Assembly: GCA_036839715.1 (NCBI GenBank)
Contig: DAITDU010000010.1
Location: 1 to 53,844, forward strand
Source: Thermocaproicibacter sp002410755
GTDB taxonomy: Bacteria; Bacillota; Clostridia; Oscillospirales; Acutalibacteraceae
Length of the DNA stretch: 53,844 nt
Direction of reading: 5' to 3'
Shown: piece after piece, positions 16,110-24,884 of the stretch
Layout: each line of letters starts with the position of its first letter
Position numbering within the stretch: the stretch's first letter is position 1
Made by a program: the position numbers and the translations under genes
Notes under the pieces: generated by a model
Databases searched by the model: none
Seen by the model: only the letters and a program-made list of their open reading frames with translations
Told to the model about the DNA's origin: nothing

Positions 16110-16975
16110 AAAGGGAAAAAAAGAATACTCATCTGCTTAGGACGCTTGTAAATAAATCATTTGCTATTTTTCCGGAAAATTATTTTCTGGGAACCACCCA
16201 TTACCGGGTGCTTTCCGGCAGAATTCCAAAAGAGTTTGACGGCTTCCGCATTGTGCAGATTTCCGACCTGCATGGCCGCTCGTTTGGCCGTGAAAACCAG
16301 CGCCTGCTGGCTGCGGTCGGCCGTGAGCACCCTGACCTGATTGCTTTGACGGGGGATATCGTTGACCGGCTGGTTCAGGATTTTGGAGGGGCTGTCCGTT
16401 TTGTAAGAACACTTTGCAGGACGTACCATGTCTGCTTTGTGTTTGGAAACCATGAGCAGGGCCTTCCGGGGCAATGCCGCATCCAGTTTGAAAATGAAAT
16501 GCGGTCTGCCGGTGTAAAAATACTCGACAATAACTCGGAAGAGATACGCCGCGGCTCCACAGATATCTGTATTTCCGGGCTGCGGGTTCCGCTGCGGTAC
16601 TATAGGGCGGGAGTGGGTGCAAAGCCGCGGCCGGTCCTGACGAAAGAAAAAATGGAGCACTTTGTCGGCGTGAAGCCGGAAGAATACACAGTACTTCTGG
16701 CACACAACCCGCTCTGTTTTGAAGCATATGCCGCGTGGGGTGCAGACCTGACGCTCTGCGGCCATATCCACGGCGGCATGATCCGCCTCCCCGGGGGCCG
16801 GGGGCTGCTGTCCCCGGAGCGGACGTTCTTTCCAAAATACAGTGCAGGTGCCTATTTTATCGGGGAGCATGAGATGATTGTCAGCCGTGGGCTTGCGGCC
16901 GGGCCGCGCATCGGCAATGTCCCGGAGCTTGTTGAGCTTACGCTCTGCGCTGGCGGCACCATGAAGAAACCATAA
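16106..16975 (+). CDS. metallophosphoesterase (YaeI/YkuE-like)
   Basis: The 289-residue protein has the full calcineurin-like metal site: SDLHGR (about 52), GDIVDR (about 80), GNHEQ (about 115), AHNP (about 197) and GHIHGG (about 215). Members hydrolyse phosphodiester or phosphomonoester bonds; some membrane-linked homologues act on lipids such as UDP-diacylglucosamine. No clear N-terminal membrane anchor is visible here. The start overlaps the recO stop as ATGA, so it is read with recO. The substrate cannot be predicted. Confidence 0.85.
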   Translation: MKREKKNTHLLRTLVNKSFAIFPENYFLGTTHYRVLSGRIPKEFDGFRIVQISDLHGRSFGRENQRLLAAVGREHPDLIALTGDIVDRLVQDFGGAVRFVRTLCRTYHVCFVFGNHEQGLPGQCRIQFENEMRSAGVKILDNNSEEIRRGSTDICISGLRVPLRYYRAGVGAKPRPVLTKEKMEHFVGVKPEEYTVLLAHNPLCFEAYAAWGADLTLCGHIHGGMIRLPGGRGLLSPERTFFPKYSAGAYFIGEHEMIVSRGLAAGPRIGNVPELVELTLCAGGTMKKP

Positions 16976-16998
16976 GCGAGAAAGGATTATCCGAAAAT

Positions 16999-19371
16999 AT
17001 GACGGAAGAAGATAAAACAAAACACACGAGGGCGCTGGAACTGAATAAGATTTTGAAAATGCTTGCGGAGCAGACTGCCTGTGAAGATGCTGCGCAGGCC
17101 GCACTTTCTTTGAAGCCTTCACCGGATGGTGCGGAGCACCTGTTGCAGGAAACGGACGATGCGTTTGTGCTGATAGCGAAATTTGGTTCACCGTCGTTTG
17201 GCGGCCTTGCAAATGTGACAAACTCCCTTCGGAGGGCCGAAGCAGGCAGTACGCTTACCATGGCGGAGCTGCTGAAAATCGCCGTTGTGCTGCGCACGCT
17301 GCGAGGCATTACGGAGTGGCGGCAGAAATGTGGGAGCGTCAAGACAAGCCTGGACAGCCGGTTTAGCCTTCTGACGCCGAATCAGTACCTGGAAAACCGG
17401 ATTGAAACCGCGATTATCTCGGATGAGGAAATAGCGGATAGCGCTTCTCCGGCCCTTGCGGAGATTCGCCGGAAGATCAAACAGTCGTCCCTGCGTGCCC
17501 GTGAGTCACTGGAACATATAACTCATTCGCAGACATATCAAAAATATTTACAGGAGCCCATTGTTACAATCCGCGACGGGCGTTTTGTCGTCCCTGTGAA
17601 GTCTGAGTACCGGAGTGGAGTGCCGGGCCTTGTGCATGATACCTCGGCGAGCGGCTCCACCCTGTTTATCGAGCCAATGAGCGCTGTGGAGGCAAATAAC
17701 CAGGTGCAGGTGCTGCTTTCTGAAGAAAAGCAGGAAATAGAACGTATCCTCAGCGAGCTTTCTGCCGAGGCTGGGAACTTTGCCGATACCATTATCCGCA
17801 GCTACGACCTTGCGGTTCAGCTAAATGTTATCTTTGCAAAAGCATCGCTTGCGTACCAAATGAAAGCAACAAAGCCAAAGCTGAACAGCTCTGGACGCAT
17901 TGTGCTGCATCGAGCGCGCCATCCGCTGATTAACCCGGCAAAAGTTGTCCCGACCGATATTGAACTTGGGACGCGCTTTGATACGCTTGTAATTACCGGG
18001 CCAAACACCGGCGGCAAGACGGTTGCCCTGAAAACGGTTGGTCTGCTGACGCTGATGGCCATGTGCGGCCTGATGATTCCTGCGGAAGAAGACAGTGAAA
18101 TTTCCACTTATCAGCAGGTGCTTGCGGATATCGGCGACGAACAAAGCATTGAACAGTCTCTTTCCACATTTTCTGCACACATGAAGAATATTATTGGAAT
18201 TATGGCATGTGCCAACAAAGGCAGCCTTGTTCTCCTTGACGAACTGGGTGCCGGGACGGATCCTGTTGAGGGTGCCGCCCTCGCGGAATCAATTCTGGAG
18301 GCACTTCGGCGCAAAGGTGCAAAAATTGCCGCGACAACGCACTATGCGGAGCTAAAAGCCTATGCACTTCAGACGGCAGGTGTGGAAAATGCCTGCTGTG
18401 AGTTCGACGTTGCCACTCTGCAACCGACTTACCGACTCCTGATCGGTATGCCGGGACGCTCAAATGCGTTTGCAATTTCCCTGCGTCTTGGCATGGACAA
18501 AGATGTTGTCCAACATGCGGAAGAGCTTGTTTCCGGTGAAAACCGCCGTTTTGAAGACGTTGTGAAAAGTTTGGAAGAGAGCCGCCACGCCTTGGAAGAA
18601 GAGCGTTCTGAAGCGCAGAAAGCCCGCGAGAAGTCCGAACAGGCATGCAGGGAAGCGGAAGAAGCGCGCGACCATGTGCGTGCGGAAGCCGATAAGCAAA
18701 TGGAAGAAGCACACCGCAAAGCAGGTTTCCTTGTTGACCGCACCCGTGCACAGATTAATGGTCTTCTCAATGAAATGGAAGACCTGAAGAAACAGAAAAA
18801 CAAAGCGCTTTCTGCCGAGCAGAAGGCAAAGCTCCATGCGGGCATGCGCACACTGGAGGACACGGCGGACCCTGTCGGCAAAAAGAAATTGGACTCTTCT
18901 TACCGCCTGCCGCGTCCGCTGAAAATAGGTGACAGTGTGCTGATTTATGATATTGATAAAAAGGCCACAGTGCTCCGCTTGCCTAGTAAGGATTCAAACG
19001 ACATACTTGTGCAGGCAGGCATTCTTCAGACACATGTGCCGCTTTCCAATCTCCGTCTTCTGAAGGAGGAACAAAAAAGGCCGTTTTTCCGCACAGTTAC
19101 GAAGAATGTAGGCCGCTCAAACGCATCTGCCGCTACGGAAGTGGATGTGCGGGGGGAAACAGCGGAAGAAGCGCTGATGGATGTAGACCGTGCGCTTGAT
19201 GCAGCGGTGCTTTCCGGTGTTAGCCATGTTACCATTATCCATGGGAAAGGCACGGGTGTCCTGCGCAACGCCGTTCAGCAGCATCTTCGCAGGCATCCGA
19301 GTGTAAAGAGCTTCCGGCTTGGTACCTTCGGGGAAGGGGAGTCCGGCGTCACAATCGTTGAGATGAAGTGA
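16999..19371 (+). CDS. mutS2: endonuclease MutS2
   Basis: MutS2 is a MutS-family ATPase that suppresses recombination and, in Bacillus, rescues collided ribosomes. The 790-residue product has the core and lever regions, Walker A GPNTGGKT (about 335), Walker B VLLDELGAGTDP, a long coiled coil (about 520-625) and a C-terminal Smr nuclease domain. The Smr domain contains VDVRGETAEEAL (about 715) and HGKGTGVLR (about 751). It lacks the mismatch-recognition domain of MutS1. AAAGGA lies about 12 nt upstream of the ATG. Confidence 0.96.
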   Translation: MTEEDKTKHTRALELNKILKMLAEQTACEDAAQAALSLKPSPDGAEHLLQETDDAFVLIAKFGSPSFGGLANVTNSLRRAEAGSTLTMAELLKIAVVLRTLRGITEWRQKCGSVKTSLDSRFSLLTPNQYLENRIETAIISDEEIADSASPALAEIRRKIKQSSLRARESLEHITHSQTYQKYLQEPIVTIRDGRFVVPVKSEYRSGVPGLVHDTSASGSTLFIEPMSAVEANNQVQVLLSEEKQEIERILSELSAEAGNFADTIIRSYDLAVQLNVIFAKASLAYQMKATKPKLNSSGRIVLHRARHPLINPAKVVPTDIELGTRFDTLVITGPNTGGKTVALKTVGLLTLMAMCGLMIPAEEDSEISTYQQVLADIGDEQSIEQSLSTFSAHMKNIIGIMACANKGSLVLLDELGAGTDPVEGAALAESILEALRRKGAKIAATTHYAELKAYALQTAGVENACCEFDVATLQPTYRLLIGMPGRSNAFAISLRLGMDKDVVQHAEELVSGENRRFEDVVKSLEESRHALEEERSEAQKAREKSEQACREAEEARDHVRAEADKQMEEAHRKAGFLVDRTRAQINGLLNEMEDLKKQKNKALSAEQKAKLHAGMRTLEDTADPVGKKKLDSSYRLPRPLKIGDSVLIYDIDKKATVLRLPSKDSNDILVQAGILQTHVPLSNLRLLKEEQKRPFFRTVTKNVGRSNASAATEVDVRGETAEEALMDVDRALDAAVLSGVSHVTIIHGKGTGVLRNAVQQHLRRHPSVKSFRLGTFGEGESGVTIVEMK

Positions 19372-19414
19372 TTTCCCCGGAAAAGAAGGGGATGACAAGG
19401 AGGTTTTTTTCATT

Positions 19415-20095
19415 ATGAATGGGACAGAGCTTGCCCGTTTCCGTGAGCCCGCACCGCAGAAAAAAAATACGGCGCTCACCATTGTCCTGATTGTCCTGGC
19501 TGTCCTGATTGCGGCATTTGGGGTGGTTTCCTGGTTCGCTTTGAACGATCCGCTTGCTGGGAAAGGCTATGAAAATGTTATGCCTTCCGACGGTCTGCCG
19601 AAAACATTTGTTGAAGCGGCCGTCAAACAGAGCGAATGCTCTTTTTCCAAAGATGATGTCAACGGCTATCTTGCCTATCTGTTTCAAAAGCACAATGCCG
19701 GAGCGGCAAAAAAGGATGTAAAACTGCTTGCCGCAGCGATTACCGGCAGCAGCGGGAACAGCGTAGACCTTTACCTTCCAGTTGAATACCACAGCAAACG
19801 TTTCGGTATCCTGCTGAATGTTACCCCTTCCCTCGATAAGACGGAAGAACGCCTTCTGTTCCGCGTCAATGCTGCGCATATTGGAAGGCTGCCGGTTCCG
19901 GTGGGATGGCTGCTCCAAAAATCGGAAAGCCGGTTTCCGTCCGGTCTCCTTCTGGAAGGGAACACCGTATCGTGTAAATGCCCGACGGCGAGTGTGTCGG
20001 TGCTCATGGTGACCGCTTCGGCAAAGCTAAGTGAATTCCGCATGGAAAACGGGATTTTAAAAACTGCTGCTTCTTTGCAGGTTTCCGTTGGATGA
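19415..20095 (+). CDS. conserved membrane-anchored protein, possibly YpmS/DUF2140-like
   Basis: The 226-residue protein has one membrane segment (about residues 23-43, TALTIVLIVLAVLIAAFGVV), short inside and long outside. The extracytoplasmic part carries SFSKDDVNGYLAYLF and repeated beta-strand-like segments (VDLYLPVEYHSKRFGILLNV; LLFRVNAAHIGRLPVPVGWLL) reminiscent of YpmS-type proteins. I am not certain of the family. It has the ribosome binding site AAGGAGG, lies 43 bp after mutS2 and precedes the ylxM promoter. Confidence 0.6.
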   Translation: MNGTELARFREPAPQKKNTALTIVLIVLAVLIAAFGVVSWFALNDPLAGKGYENVMPSDGLPKTFVEAAVKQSECSFSKDDVNGYLAYLFQKHNAGAAKKDVKLLAAAITGSSGNSVDLYLPVEYHSKRFGILLNVTPSLDKTEERLLFRVNAAHIGRLPVPVGWLLQKSESRFPSGLLLEGNTVSCKCPTASVSVLMVTASAKLSEFRMENGILKTAASLQVSVG

Positions 20096-20107
20096 AAGAA
20101 AAATGCC

Positions 20108-20136
20108 TTGACACCTGCTGAAAAACAGAGTATAAT
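20108..20136 (+). promoter_or_regulatory. consensus sigma-A promoter of the ylxM-ffh operon
   Basis: A perfect TTGACA (20108-20113), 17-bp spacer and perfect TATAAT (20131-20136). It should give strong constitutive transcription of the signal recognition particle and ribosomal protein genes downstream. Confidence 0.9.
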
Positions 20137-20182
20137 CCGAAATGTGTAAAGAATAAAGACTTTACATAAGGCGGTGCAGCCG

Positions 20183-20548
20183 ATGGCAAAAGATATGAAA
20201 ATCTCATTCTTGCTGGATTTTTACGGCAATATGTTGACACAGAAACAACGGGAAGTCATCGAGCTTTATTACAACAATGACCTCTCACTTTCTGAGATTG
20301 CCGAGAATGAGGGCATTACCCGCCAGGGAGTGCGCGACGCCATTAAGCGCGCCGAATCGCAACTGCTTGAAATGGAAGACTGTCTTGGGTTTGCACAACA
20401 TTACTGCGAAGAGCGTAGCGGCCTTGCGCAGATTGCACAGGAAGCAGACCGAATCAAAGAATTTAACAACCGTTATAGCCACGTGCAGGAAATTGACGAA
20501 AGCGCACAGCATATCCTTTCCATTGCGCAGGATCTGAACAGTCAGTAA
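20183..20548 (+). CDS. ylxM: YlxM/UPF0122 family HTH protein
   Basis: The 121-residue protein has a sigma-70 region 4-like helix-turn-helix: LTQKQREVIELYYNNDLSL then SEIAENEGITRQGVRDAIKRAE. This is the YlxM (UPF0122) family, always found next to ffh and linked to signal recognition particle function in streptococci. I chose the ATG at 20183, with GGTG about 6 nt before it; a GTG at 20174 is the alternative. It lies 12 bp upstream of ffh in one operon. Confidence 0.9.
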   Translation: MAKDMKISFLLDFYGNMLTQKQREVIELYYNNDLSLSEIAENEGITRQGVRDAIKRAESQLLEMEDCLGFAQHYCEERSGLAQIAQEADRIKEFNNRYSHVQEIDESAQHILSIAQDLNSQ

Positions 20549-20560
20549 GGAGGAGCCGCT

Positions 20561-21889
20561 TTGGCATTTGAAAGCCTTTCGGAAAAGCTTTCAGCCGTAT
20601 TTAAACGGCTGAAGTCAAAGGGAAAACTGAGTGAGTCAGACGTCAGGGAAGGGATGCGGGAAGTTCGGCTTGCGCTGCTTGAAGCCGATGTCAATTACAA
20701 GGTGGCAAAGGATTTCACTGCAAAGGTGACGGAACGTGCCATCGGTGCGGAAGTCATGGAGAGCCTTACCCCCGCGCAGATGGTGATTAAGATTGTCAAT
20801 GAAGAACTTACCTCTCTCATGGGGGGAGGCGAAGTCCGCCTGAACCGCCCGTCAACTCCGCCTGCCGTTATTCTTCTGTGTGGCCTTCAGGGTTCTGGTA
20901 AAACAACACAAGCCGGAAAACTTGCCTACCATCTCCGGGAGAAAGGAAACCGGCCTCTGCTCGTTGCGTGCGACGTTTACCGTCCAGCGGCAATCGACCA
21001 GTTGAAGGTTGTCGGAGAAAAGGGCGGTGTTCCCGTCTTTGAGATGGGGACGCAGAACCCCGTAAAAATCGCAGAAGCCGCTGTTGCCCATGCAAAGGAT
21101 TACGGCAATAATTATGTCCTGATTGATACAGCCGGACGCCTGCAAATTGATGAAAAGCTTATGAATGAGCTGAAGAATATTAAGGAGTCTGTCCATCCGA
21201 CGGATATCCTGCTTGTGGTGGATGCCATGACCGGCCAGGAGGCTGTGAATGTAGCGAAAGCTTTTGACAATCTGTTGGATATTACCGGTGTCATTCTTAC
21301 GAAACTGGATGGCGATGCAAGAGGCGGTGCGGCACTCTCTGTCCGTGCCGTGACCGGAAAACCAATCAAGTTTGTCGGTACAGGCGAGAAACTTGCAGAC
21401 CTCGAAGTCTTTCATCCCGACCGCATGGCGTCCCGTATTCTCGGTATGGGTGATGTGCTTACGCTGATTGAGAATGCGCAGAAGACAGTTGATGAGAAAG
21501 CTGCAAAAGAAACTGCGCGGAAAATGCTCCACGAAGGCCTTGACCTGAATGACCTTCTTGAGCAGCTTCGTCAGATGAAAAAAATGGGCCCGATGAAGAA
21601 TGTCCTTTCTAAAGTCCCGGGCATGGCGCAGCAGCTTAACGGCGTTGAAATTGACGACCGGCAGATTGACCGGACGGAAGCAATCATCCTTTCCATGACG
21701 CCAGCGGAGCGTGCAAAGCCGGAGCTTGTCAATCCGTCGCGCAAGCGCAGGATTGCCGCAGGGAGCGGCAGAAAAATTGAAGATGTCAACCGGCTTCTGA
21801 AAGGCTACGTGCAGATGCAGAAGATGATGAAGCAGTTTAAAAAGAAAGGCATCTGGAAGCGTTTTCCCGGTATGAGAATACCGCATTAA
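20561..21889 (+). CDS. ffh: signal recognition particle protein Ffh
   Basis: Ffh is the GTPase of the bacterial signal recognition particle and targets membrane proteins to the translocon. The 442-residue product has an N-domain (about 1-90), G1 GLQGSGKT (about 107), G3 DTAGR (about 190), G4 TKLDG (about 247) and a C-terminal Met-rich M-domain. The M-domain contains MKKMGPMKNVLSKVPGM and the segment with SGRK that binds SRP RNA. The start is TTG at 20561, with AAGGAGGAG close upstream. It is cotranscribed with ylxM, and rpsP follows 61 bp downstream. Confidence 0.96.
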   Translation: MAFESLSEKLSAVFKRLKSKGKLSESDVREGMREVRLALLEADVNYKVAKDFTAKVTERAIGAEVMESLTPAQMVIKIVNEELTSLMGGGEVRLNRPSTPPAVILLCGLQGSGKTTQAGKLAYHLREKGNRPLLVACDVYRPAAIDQLKVVGEKGGVPVFEMGTQNPVKIAEAAVAHAKDYGNNYVLIDTAGRLQIDEKLMNELKNIKESVHPTDILLVVDAMTGQEAVNVAKAFDNLLDITGVILTKLDGDARGGAALSVRAVTGKPIKFVGTGEKLADLEVFHPDRMASRILGMGDVLTLIENAQKTVDEKAAKETARKMLHEGLDLNDLLEQLRQMKKMGPMKNVLSKVPGMAQQLNGVEIDDRQIDRTEAIILSMTPAERAKPELVNPSRKRRIAAGSGRKIEDVNRLLKGYVQMQKMMKQFKKKGIWKRFPGMRIPH

Positions 21890-21950
21890 AAGGATTCATC
21901 CGGCAAAAGCCGGTGAAGATATAGATTGAATTTTGGGAGGTGAATGACCA

Positions 21951-22193
21951 ATGGCAGTTAAAATCAGACTTCGCAGAGTAGGCGCCAAGAAAGCCCCCTT
22001 TTACCGCATTGTTGTAGCCGATTCACGCTATCCGCGCGATGGCCGCTTCATTGAGGAAATCGGATATTATAATCCTTTGGAAAATCCGTCTGTTGTTAAG
22101 GTGGACGCCGACAAGGCAAAAGAGTGGATCAAAAATGGCGCGCAGCCTACAGATACCGTCAGAGTCCTGTTTAAAAAGAACGGTGTTCTGTGA
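21951..22193 (+). CDS. rpsP: 30S ribosomal protein S16
   Basis: The 80-residue product begins MAVKIRLRRVGAKKAPFYRI and contains VVADSRYPRDGRFIEEIGYYNP, diagnostic of S16, which binds and stabilises the 5' domain of 16S rRNA. The ribosome binding site GGGAGGTG is 8 nt upstream. It is followed 18 bp later by khpA. A small CCGGC/GCCGG hairpin lies between ffh and rpsP at 21900-21913. Confidence 0.97.
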   Translation: MAVKIRLRRVGAKKAPFYRIVVADSRYPRDGRFIEEIGYYNPLENPSVVKVDADKAKEWIKNGAQPTDTVRVLFKKNGVL

Positions 22194-22211
22194 TTCGGAG
22201 GGTGCTTTGTC

Positions 22212-22445
22212 ATGGAAGAACTTCTTATAACCATTGCAAAAGGATTAGTTGAAAACCCGTCTGCTGTCCGTGTGGAAGCTGACGAGCCATCTGAAGACGG
22301 AACTGTCGTTTATCACCTCCATGTGGCGGAAAGCGATATGGGACGTGTTATCGGGAAACAGGGACGCATTGCGAAGGCAATCCGCGTTGTTATGCGTTCC
22401 GCAGCGACCCGGAACAACATGAGAGTAGCCGTCGAAATTGACTGA
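22212..22445 (+). CDS. khpA: KH-domain RNA-binding protein KhpA
   Basis: The 77-residue single KH-domain protein has the RNA-binding loop VIGKQGRIAKAIR (about residues 44-56). KhpA pairs with KhpB in Firmicutes to bind many RNAs and affects division and growth. It sits in the conserved order rpsP-khpA. Unlike the usual arrangement, rimM does not follow directly: a terminator, a THF riboswitch and folT intervene. GGAGGG lies 9 nt upstream. Confidence 0.93.
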   Translation: MEELLITIAKGLVENPSAVRVEADEPSEDGTVVYHLHVAESDMGRVIGKQGRIAKAIRVVMRSAATRNNMRVAVEID

Positions 22446-22456
22446 ATTCCCGGATC

Positions 22457-22496
22457 TGCCGCAGTATTATGAAGATGCTGCGGCGTTCCTTTTTTG
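22457..22496 (+). terminator. terminator of the ylxM-ffh-rpsP-khpA operon
   Basis: GCCGCAG (22458-22464) and CTGCGGC (22478-22484) form a stem, followed by a T-rich tract ending in six Ts. Confidence 0.8.
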
Positions 22497-22519
22497 GAGG
22501 GCAGTATTTTGCCGGGATC

Positions 22520-22548
22520 TTGCAAAAAAGCGGAATATTTGTTATAAT
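22520..22548 (+). promoter_or_regulatory. promoter of the THF riboswitch-folT unit
   Basis: TTGCAA (22520-22525), 17-bp spacer, TATAAT (22543-22548), about 20 bp upstream of the riboswitch. Confidence 0.75.
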
Positions 22549-22568
22549 ACAGACTAAATAAAAATAAA

Positions 22569-22689
22569 TGCAGAGTAGGTTCCCGCGCGCTGTACCGGTT
22601 TTTCCGGTGCCCAGTGCCGTCCGGACGGGGAGTTGCCGGGCGGACAAAAAGCTTCAGCTTGCGGTGTGGGGGCCGCATCCCGCTGCTGC
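22569..22689 (+). promoter_or_regulatory. tetrahydrofolate (THF) riboswitch
   Basis: The leader has the class hallmarks in order: GCAGAGTAGG at the 5' end, GTGCC, GGGGAGTTGCC, GGACAAAAAGC and GCGGTG, then GCATCCCGCTGC at the 3' end. The outer stem pairs GCAG (22570-22573) with CTGC (22683-22686). THF riboswitches in Clostridia repress folate transport and synthesis genes when reduced folates are plentiful. The gene 50 bp downstream is a folT-type S component, which fits. Confidence 0.88.
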
Positions 22690-22740
22690 ACCTGGGGAAA
22701 GCCTCCGCTGCAGCACTGCTGCAGGAAGGAGCTTTTCCTC

Positions 22741-23298
22741 ATGAAAAAAATCTGTGGTTCTATCCGTCTGTCTGCGCGCAGCCTTGGCAGCATCCGGACG
22801 ATTGCTGTCTGCGGTGTGCTTTTGTCTCTGAAGCTTGTCCTGAATCTGTTTACAATCAATATTTCTGCATTGCTGAAGATAGGTCTTGCTTATCTGCCTA
22901 TTGCAGCGGCCGGAATGCTGTTCGGTCCGGTAGTTGGTGGCACGGTAGGTGCGCTGGGCGATCTGCTGGGGTATTTTATCTTTCCAACCGGCCCATATTT
23001 TCCCGGTTTTACACTCAGTGCTTTTCTCTCCGGTTTTGTATACGGGTTGTTGCTTTACCGCGGACCGGTAAAGCTTTGGCGCGCTTTTACCGCAAAAGCG
23101 CTTGTCACGCTGCTGGTAAGCTTTTTACTAAATCCACTGTGGCTTGCAATGATGTATGGGAAAACATTCTGGGCAGCCGTTTCTGTGCGGGCCCTTGCAA
23201 GTTTTTCGGAGCTGCTGCCGGACACGGTTGTGCTGTATGTGCTTTTGAAGGTGATTGAGCGGTGTTGCTTGCCGCAGATTTTGAGAAATGAGAGCTGA
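22741..23298 (+). CDS. folT: folate ECF transporter S component FolT
   Basis: The 185-residue membrane protein has about six hydrophobic segments and typical S-component phrases: KLVLNLFTINISALLKIGLA, LPIAAAGMLFGPVVGGTVGAL, and GDLLGYFIFPTGPYFPGFTLS. The folate specificity is supported by the THF riboswitch directly upstream. I chose the ATG at 22741, with AAGGAGC about 9 nt upstream; the open frame extends 36 codons back into the riboswitch. It needs an EcfA/EcfT module encoded elsewhere. It is an insertion in the usual khpA-rimM order. Confidence 0.85.
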   Translation: MKKICGSIRLSARSLGSIRTIAVCGVLLSLKLVLNLFTINISALLKIGLAYLPIAAAGMLFGPVVGGTVGALGDLLGYFIFPTGPYFPGFTLSAFLSGFVYGLLLYRGPVKLWRAFTAKALVTLLVSFLLNPLWLAMMYGKTFWAAVSVRALASFSELLPDTVVLYVLLKVIERCCLPQILRNES

Positions 23299-23302
23299 AT
23301 AA

Positions 23303-23338
23303 TCCGGCCGCGGGCAGGAAATCGCCTGCGGCTTTTTG
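23303..23338 (+). terminator. terminator of folT
   Basis: GCCGCGGGCAGG and CCTGCGGC form an imperfect GC-rich stem (23307-23332), followed by TTTTTGTT. Confidence 0.75.
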
Positions 23339-23354
23339 TTGCAGGGGGATCATT

Positions 23355-23873
23355 ATGCAAAAGCAGTATCTGGAAGCCGGAAGAATTATCGGAACGCATG
23401 GCGTGCATGGGGAGCTGCGCATTGAGCCTTGGTGCGATTCCGCCGAGTTCCTGAAAAAATTTCATACGCTTTATCTGGATGCCAAAGGCGATGTACCGGT
23501 GACTGTGCTTTCTTCCCACGTCCAAAAGAATCAGTTGATTGCTGCACTGGATGGAGTGGATACTGTTGAGAAGGCTGATGTCTACCGGGGGAAAGTCCTT
23601 TACCTTAACCGTGCGGACGTGAAAATCCCAAAGGGAATTTATTTTGTTGATGACCTGATTGGGCTTAGCGTCTATGACGCAGATACCTTCGTTTATTATG
23701 GCACGCTTACGGACGTAATGCAGACAGGCGCAAATGATGTCTATCAGATTACTTCGATAGACAAAAAAAATTACCTGATTCCTGCGGTTGCGCCGGTAGT
23801 CAGCAGAATTGACTTTGAAAAGGAGAAAATGTTTATCCGGCCAATTAAGGGGATTTTTGACGATGAGAATTGA
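23355..23873 (+). CDS. rimM: ribosome maturation factor RimM
   Basis: RimM assists assembly of the 30S head together with S19. The 172-residue product has the N-terminal beta-barrel motif GRIIGTHGVHGELRIEPW (about 9-26). A PRC-barrel C-terminal domain includes FVDDLIGLSVYD and YQITSIDKKNYLIPAV. The ribosome binding site is a G-run (GGGGG) 6 nt before the ATG. It overlaps trmD by 11 bp, a coupling conserved in many bacteria. Confidence 0.94.
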   Translation: MQKQYLEAGRIIGTHGVHGELRIEPWCDSAEFLKKFHTLYLDAKGDVPVTVLSSHVQKNQLIAALDGVDTVEKADVYRGKVLYLNRADVKIPKGIYFVDDLIGLSVYDADTFVYYGTLTDVMQTGANDVYQITSIDKKNYLIPAVAPVVSRIDFEKEKMFIRPIKGIFDDEN

Positions 23874-24636
23874 CTTGTTGACTCTGTTCCCTGAAATGTG
23901 TGAAGCTGTCCTGTCAGAAAGCATCATTGGCCGCGCACGCCGCAAGGGCGCTGTGCAGGTTTGCTGCCACCAAATCAGGGATTATGCTTTTGACAAGCAC
24001 CAGCGGGTAGATGATTCCCCCTTTGGCGGCGGGATGGGGATGCTGATGATGGCAGAACCGATTGCCCTTTGCATGGACGCCGTCGTCCGCCAGCTCGGCT
24101 ACAAACCGCACACAATTTACCTTTCCCCGCAGGGGAAAACATTGACGCAGAAACGTGTGAAAGAGCTTTCCACGATGGACGGGCTTATCCTCCTCTGCGG
24201 CCATTATGAGGGTGTGGATGAACGGGTTCTTACTGACTATGTCGATGAAGAAATATCGGTTGGGGATTATGTTGTTACAGGCGGTGAACTTCCGGCGCTT
24301 ATTCTGACGGATGCTGTTTGCCGCATGATTCCCGGCGTCCTTTCGGACGACGAATGCTTTCAGTTAGAAAGCCATTACAACTCTCTCCTTGAGTATCCGC
24401 AGTATACCCGACCCTCCGTCTGGCGCGGGCAGCCTGTGCCTGAAGTGTTGCTTTCCGGCGACCATGAAAAAGTCCGCCGCTGGCACAGGCGGCAGGCCCT
24501 TCTTTGTACACTCCGCAAAAGGCCGGAACTGCTTGCTTCCGCTAACCTTTCCCCGGACGAGCGTACGTTTCTTCGTAACCTGAAAGAAGCTGAAACAGTT
24601 GCAGGGGAAGGATCGGTAAAACCGAATATATTCTGA
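23863..24636 (+). CDS. trmD: tRNA (guanine37-N1)-methyltransferase TrmD
   Basis: TrmD makes m1G37 in tRNAs and prevents +1 frameshifting; it is essential. The 257-residue product begins MRIDLLTLFPEM and carries FGGGMGMLMMAEP (about 49) and YLSPQGKTLTQKRVKEL (about 87). The knot-forming LLCGHYEGVDERV and SVGDYVVTGGELP segments bind S-adenosylmethionine. The start at 23863 overlaps the rimM stop. The gene rplS, usually the next gene, is not present downstream. Confidence 0.96.
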   Translation: MRIDLLTLFPEMCEAVLSESIIGRARRKGAVQVCCHQIRDYAFDKHQRVDDSPFGGGMGMLMMAEPIALCMDAVVRQLGYKPHTIYLSPQGKTLTQKRVKELSTMDGLILLCGHYEGVDERVLTDYVDEEISVGDYVVTGGELPALILTDAVCRMIPGVLSDDECFQLESHYNSLLEYPQYTRPSVWRGQPVPEVLLSGDHEKVRRWHRRQALLCTLRKRPELLASANLSPDERTFLRNLKEAETVAGEGSVKPNIF

Positions 24637-24759
24637 TGATAAGGAATTAAATTAGGGCAGAGGAGCTAAAAAATTTTCAACAATACCATTAATTTGCACA
24701 AAGAAAAGCCTTTTCTGCTTCACCTAATCAGCTATCAATCCAAAGTTTCTCTACATTTC

Positions 24760-24787
24760 TTGACGGCTTTTGCAAATGTGATATAAT
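24760..24787 (+). promoter_or_regulatory. promoter of the HPr gene
   Basis: TTGACG (24760-24765), 16-bp spacer, TATAAT (24782-24787) with an extended TG. The string TGTGATATAATGAC also occurs at the ECF S-component promoter (about 4545-4558). Confidence 0.75.
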
Positions 24788-24884
24788 GACATTGTGTTGA
24801 TTCATACCTTTGTTACCCGCATGATATTGACCGACCGTATGTTTCCTTTGTTCGGTTTTGATATTGCTAAGGAGTGAAGAAGTA

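Noticed and set aside
16157..17221. 354-codon open frame on the minus strand
   Set aside because: It is antisense to the metallophosphoesterase and mutS2 genes, has low-complexity composition and no motif; it is a shadow of GC-biased third positions.
20852..21886. 344-codon open frame on the minus strand
   Set aside because: It is antisense to ffh, which has all its GTPase motifs and a consensus upstream promoter.
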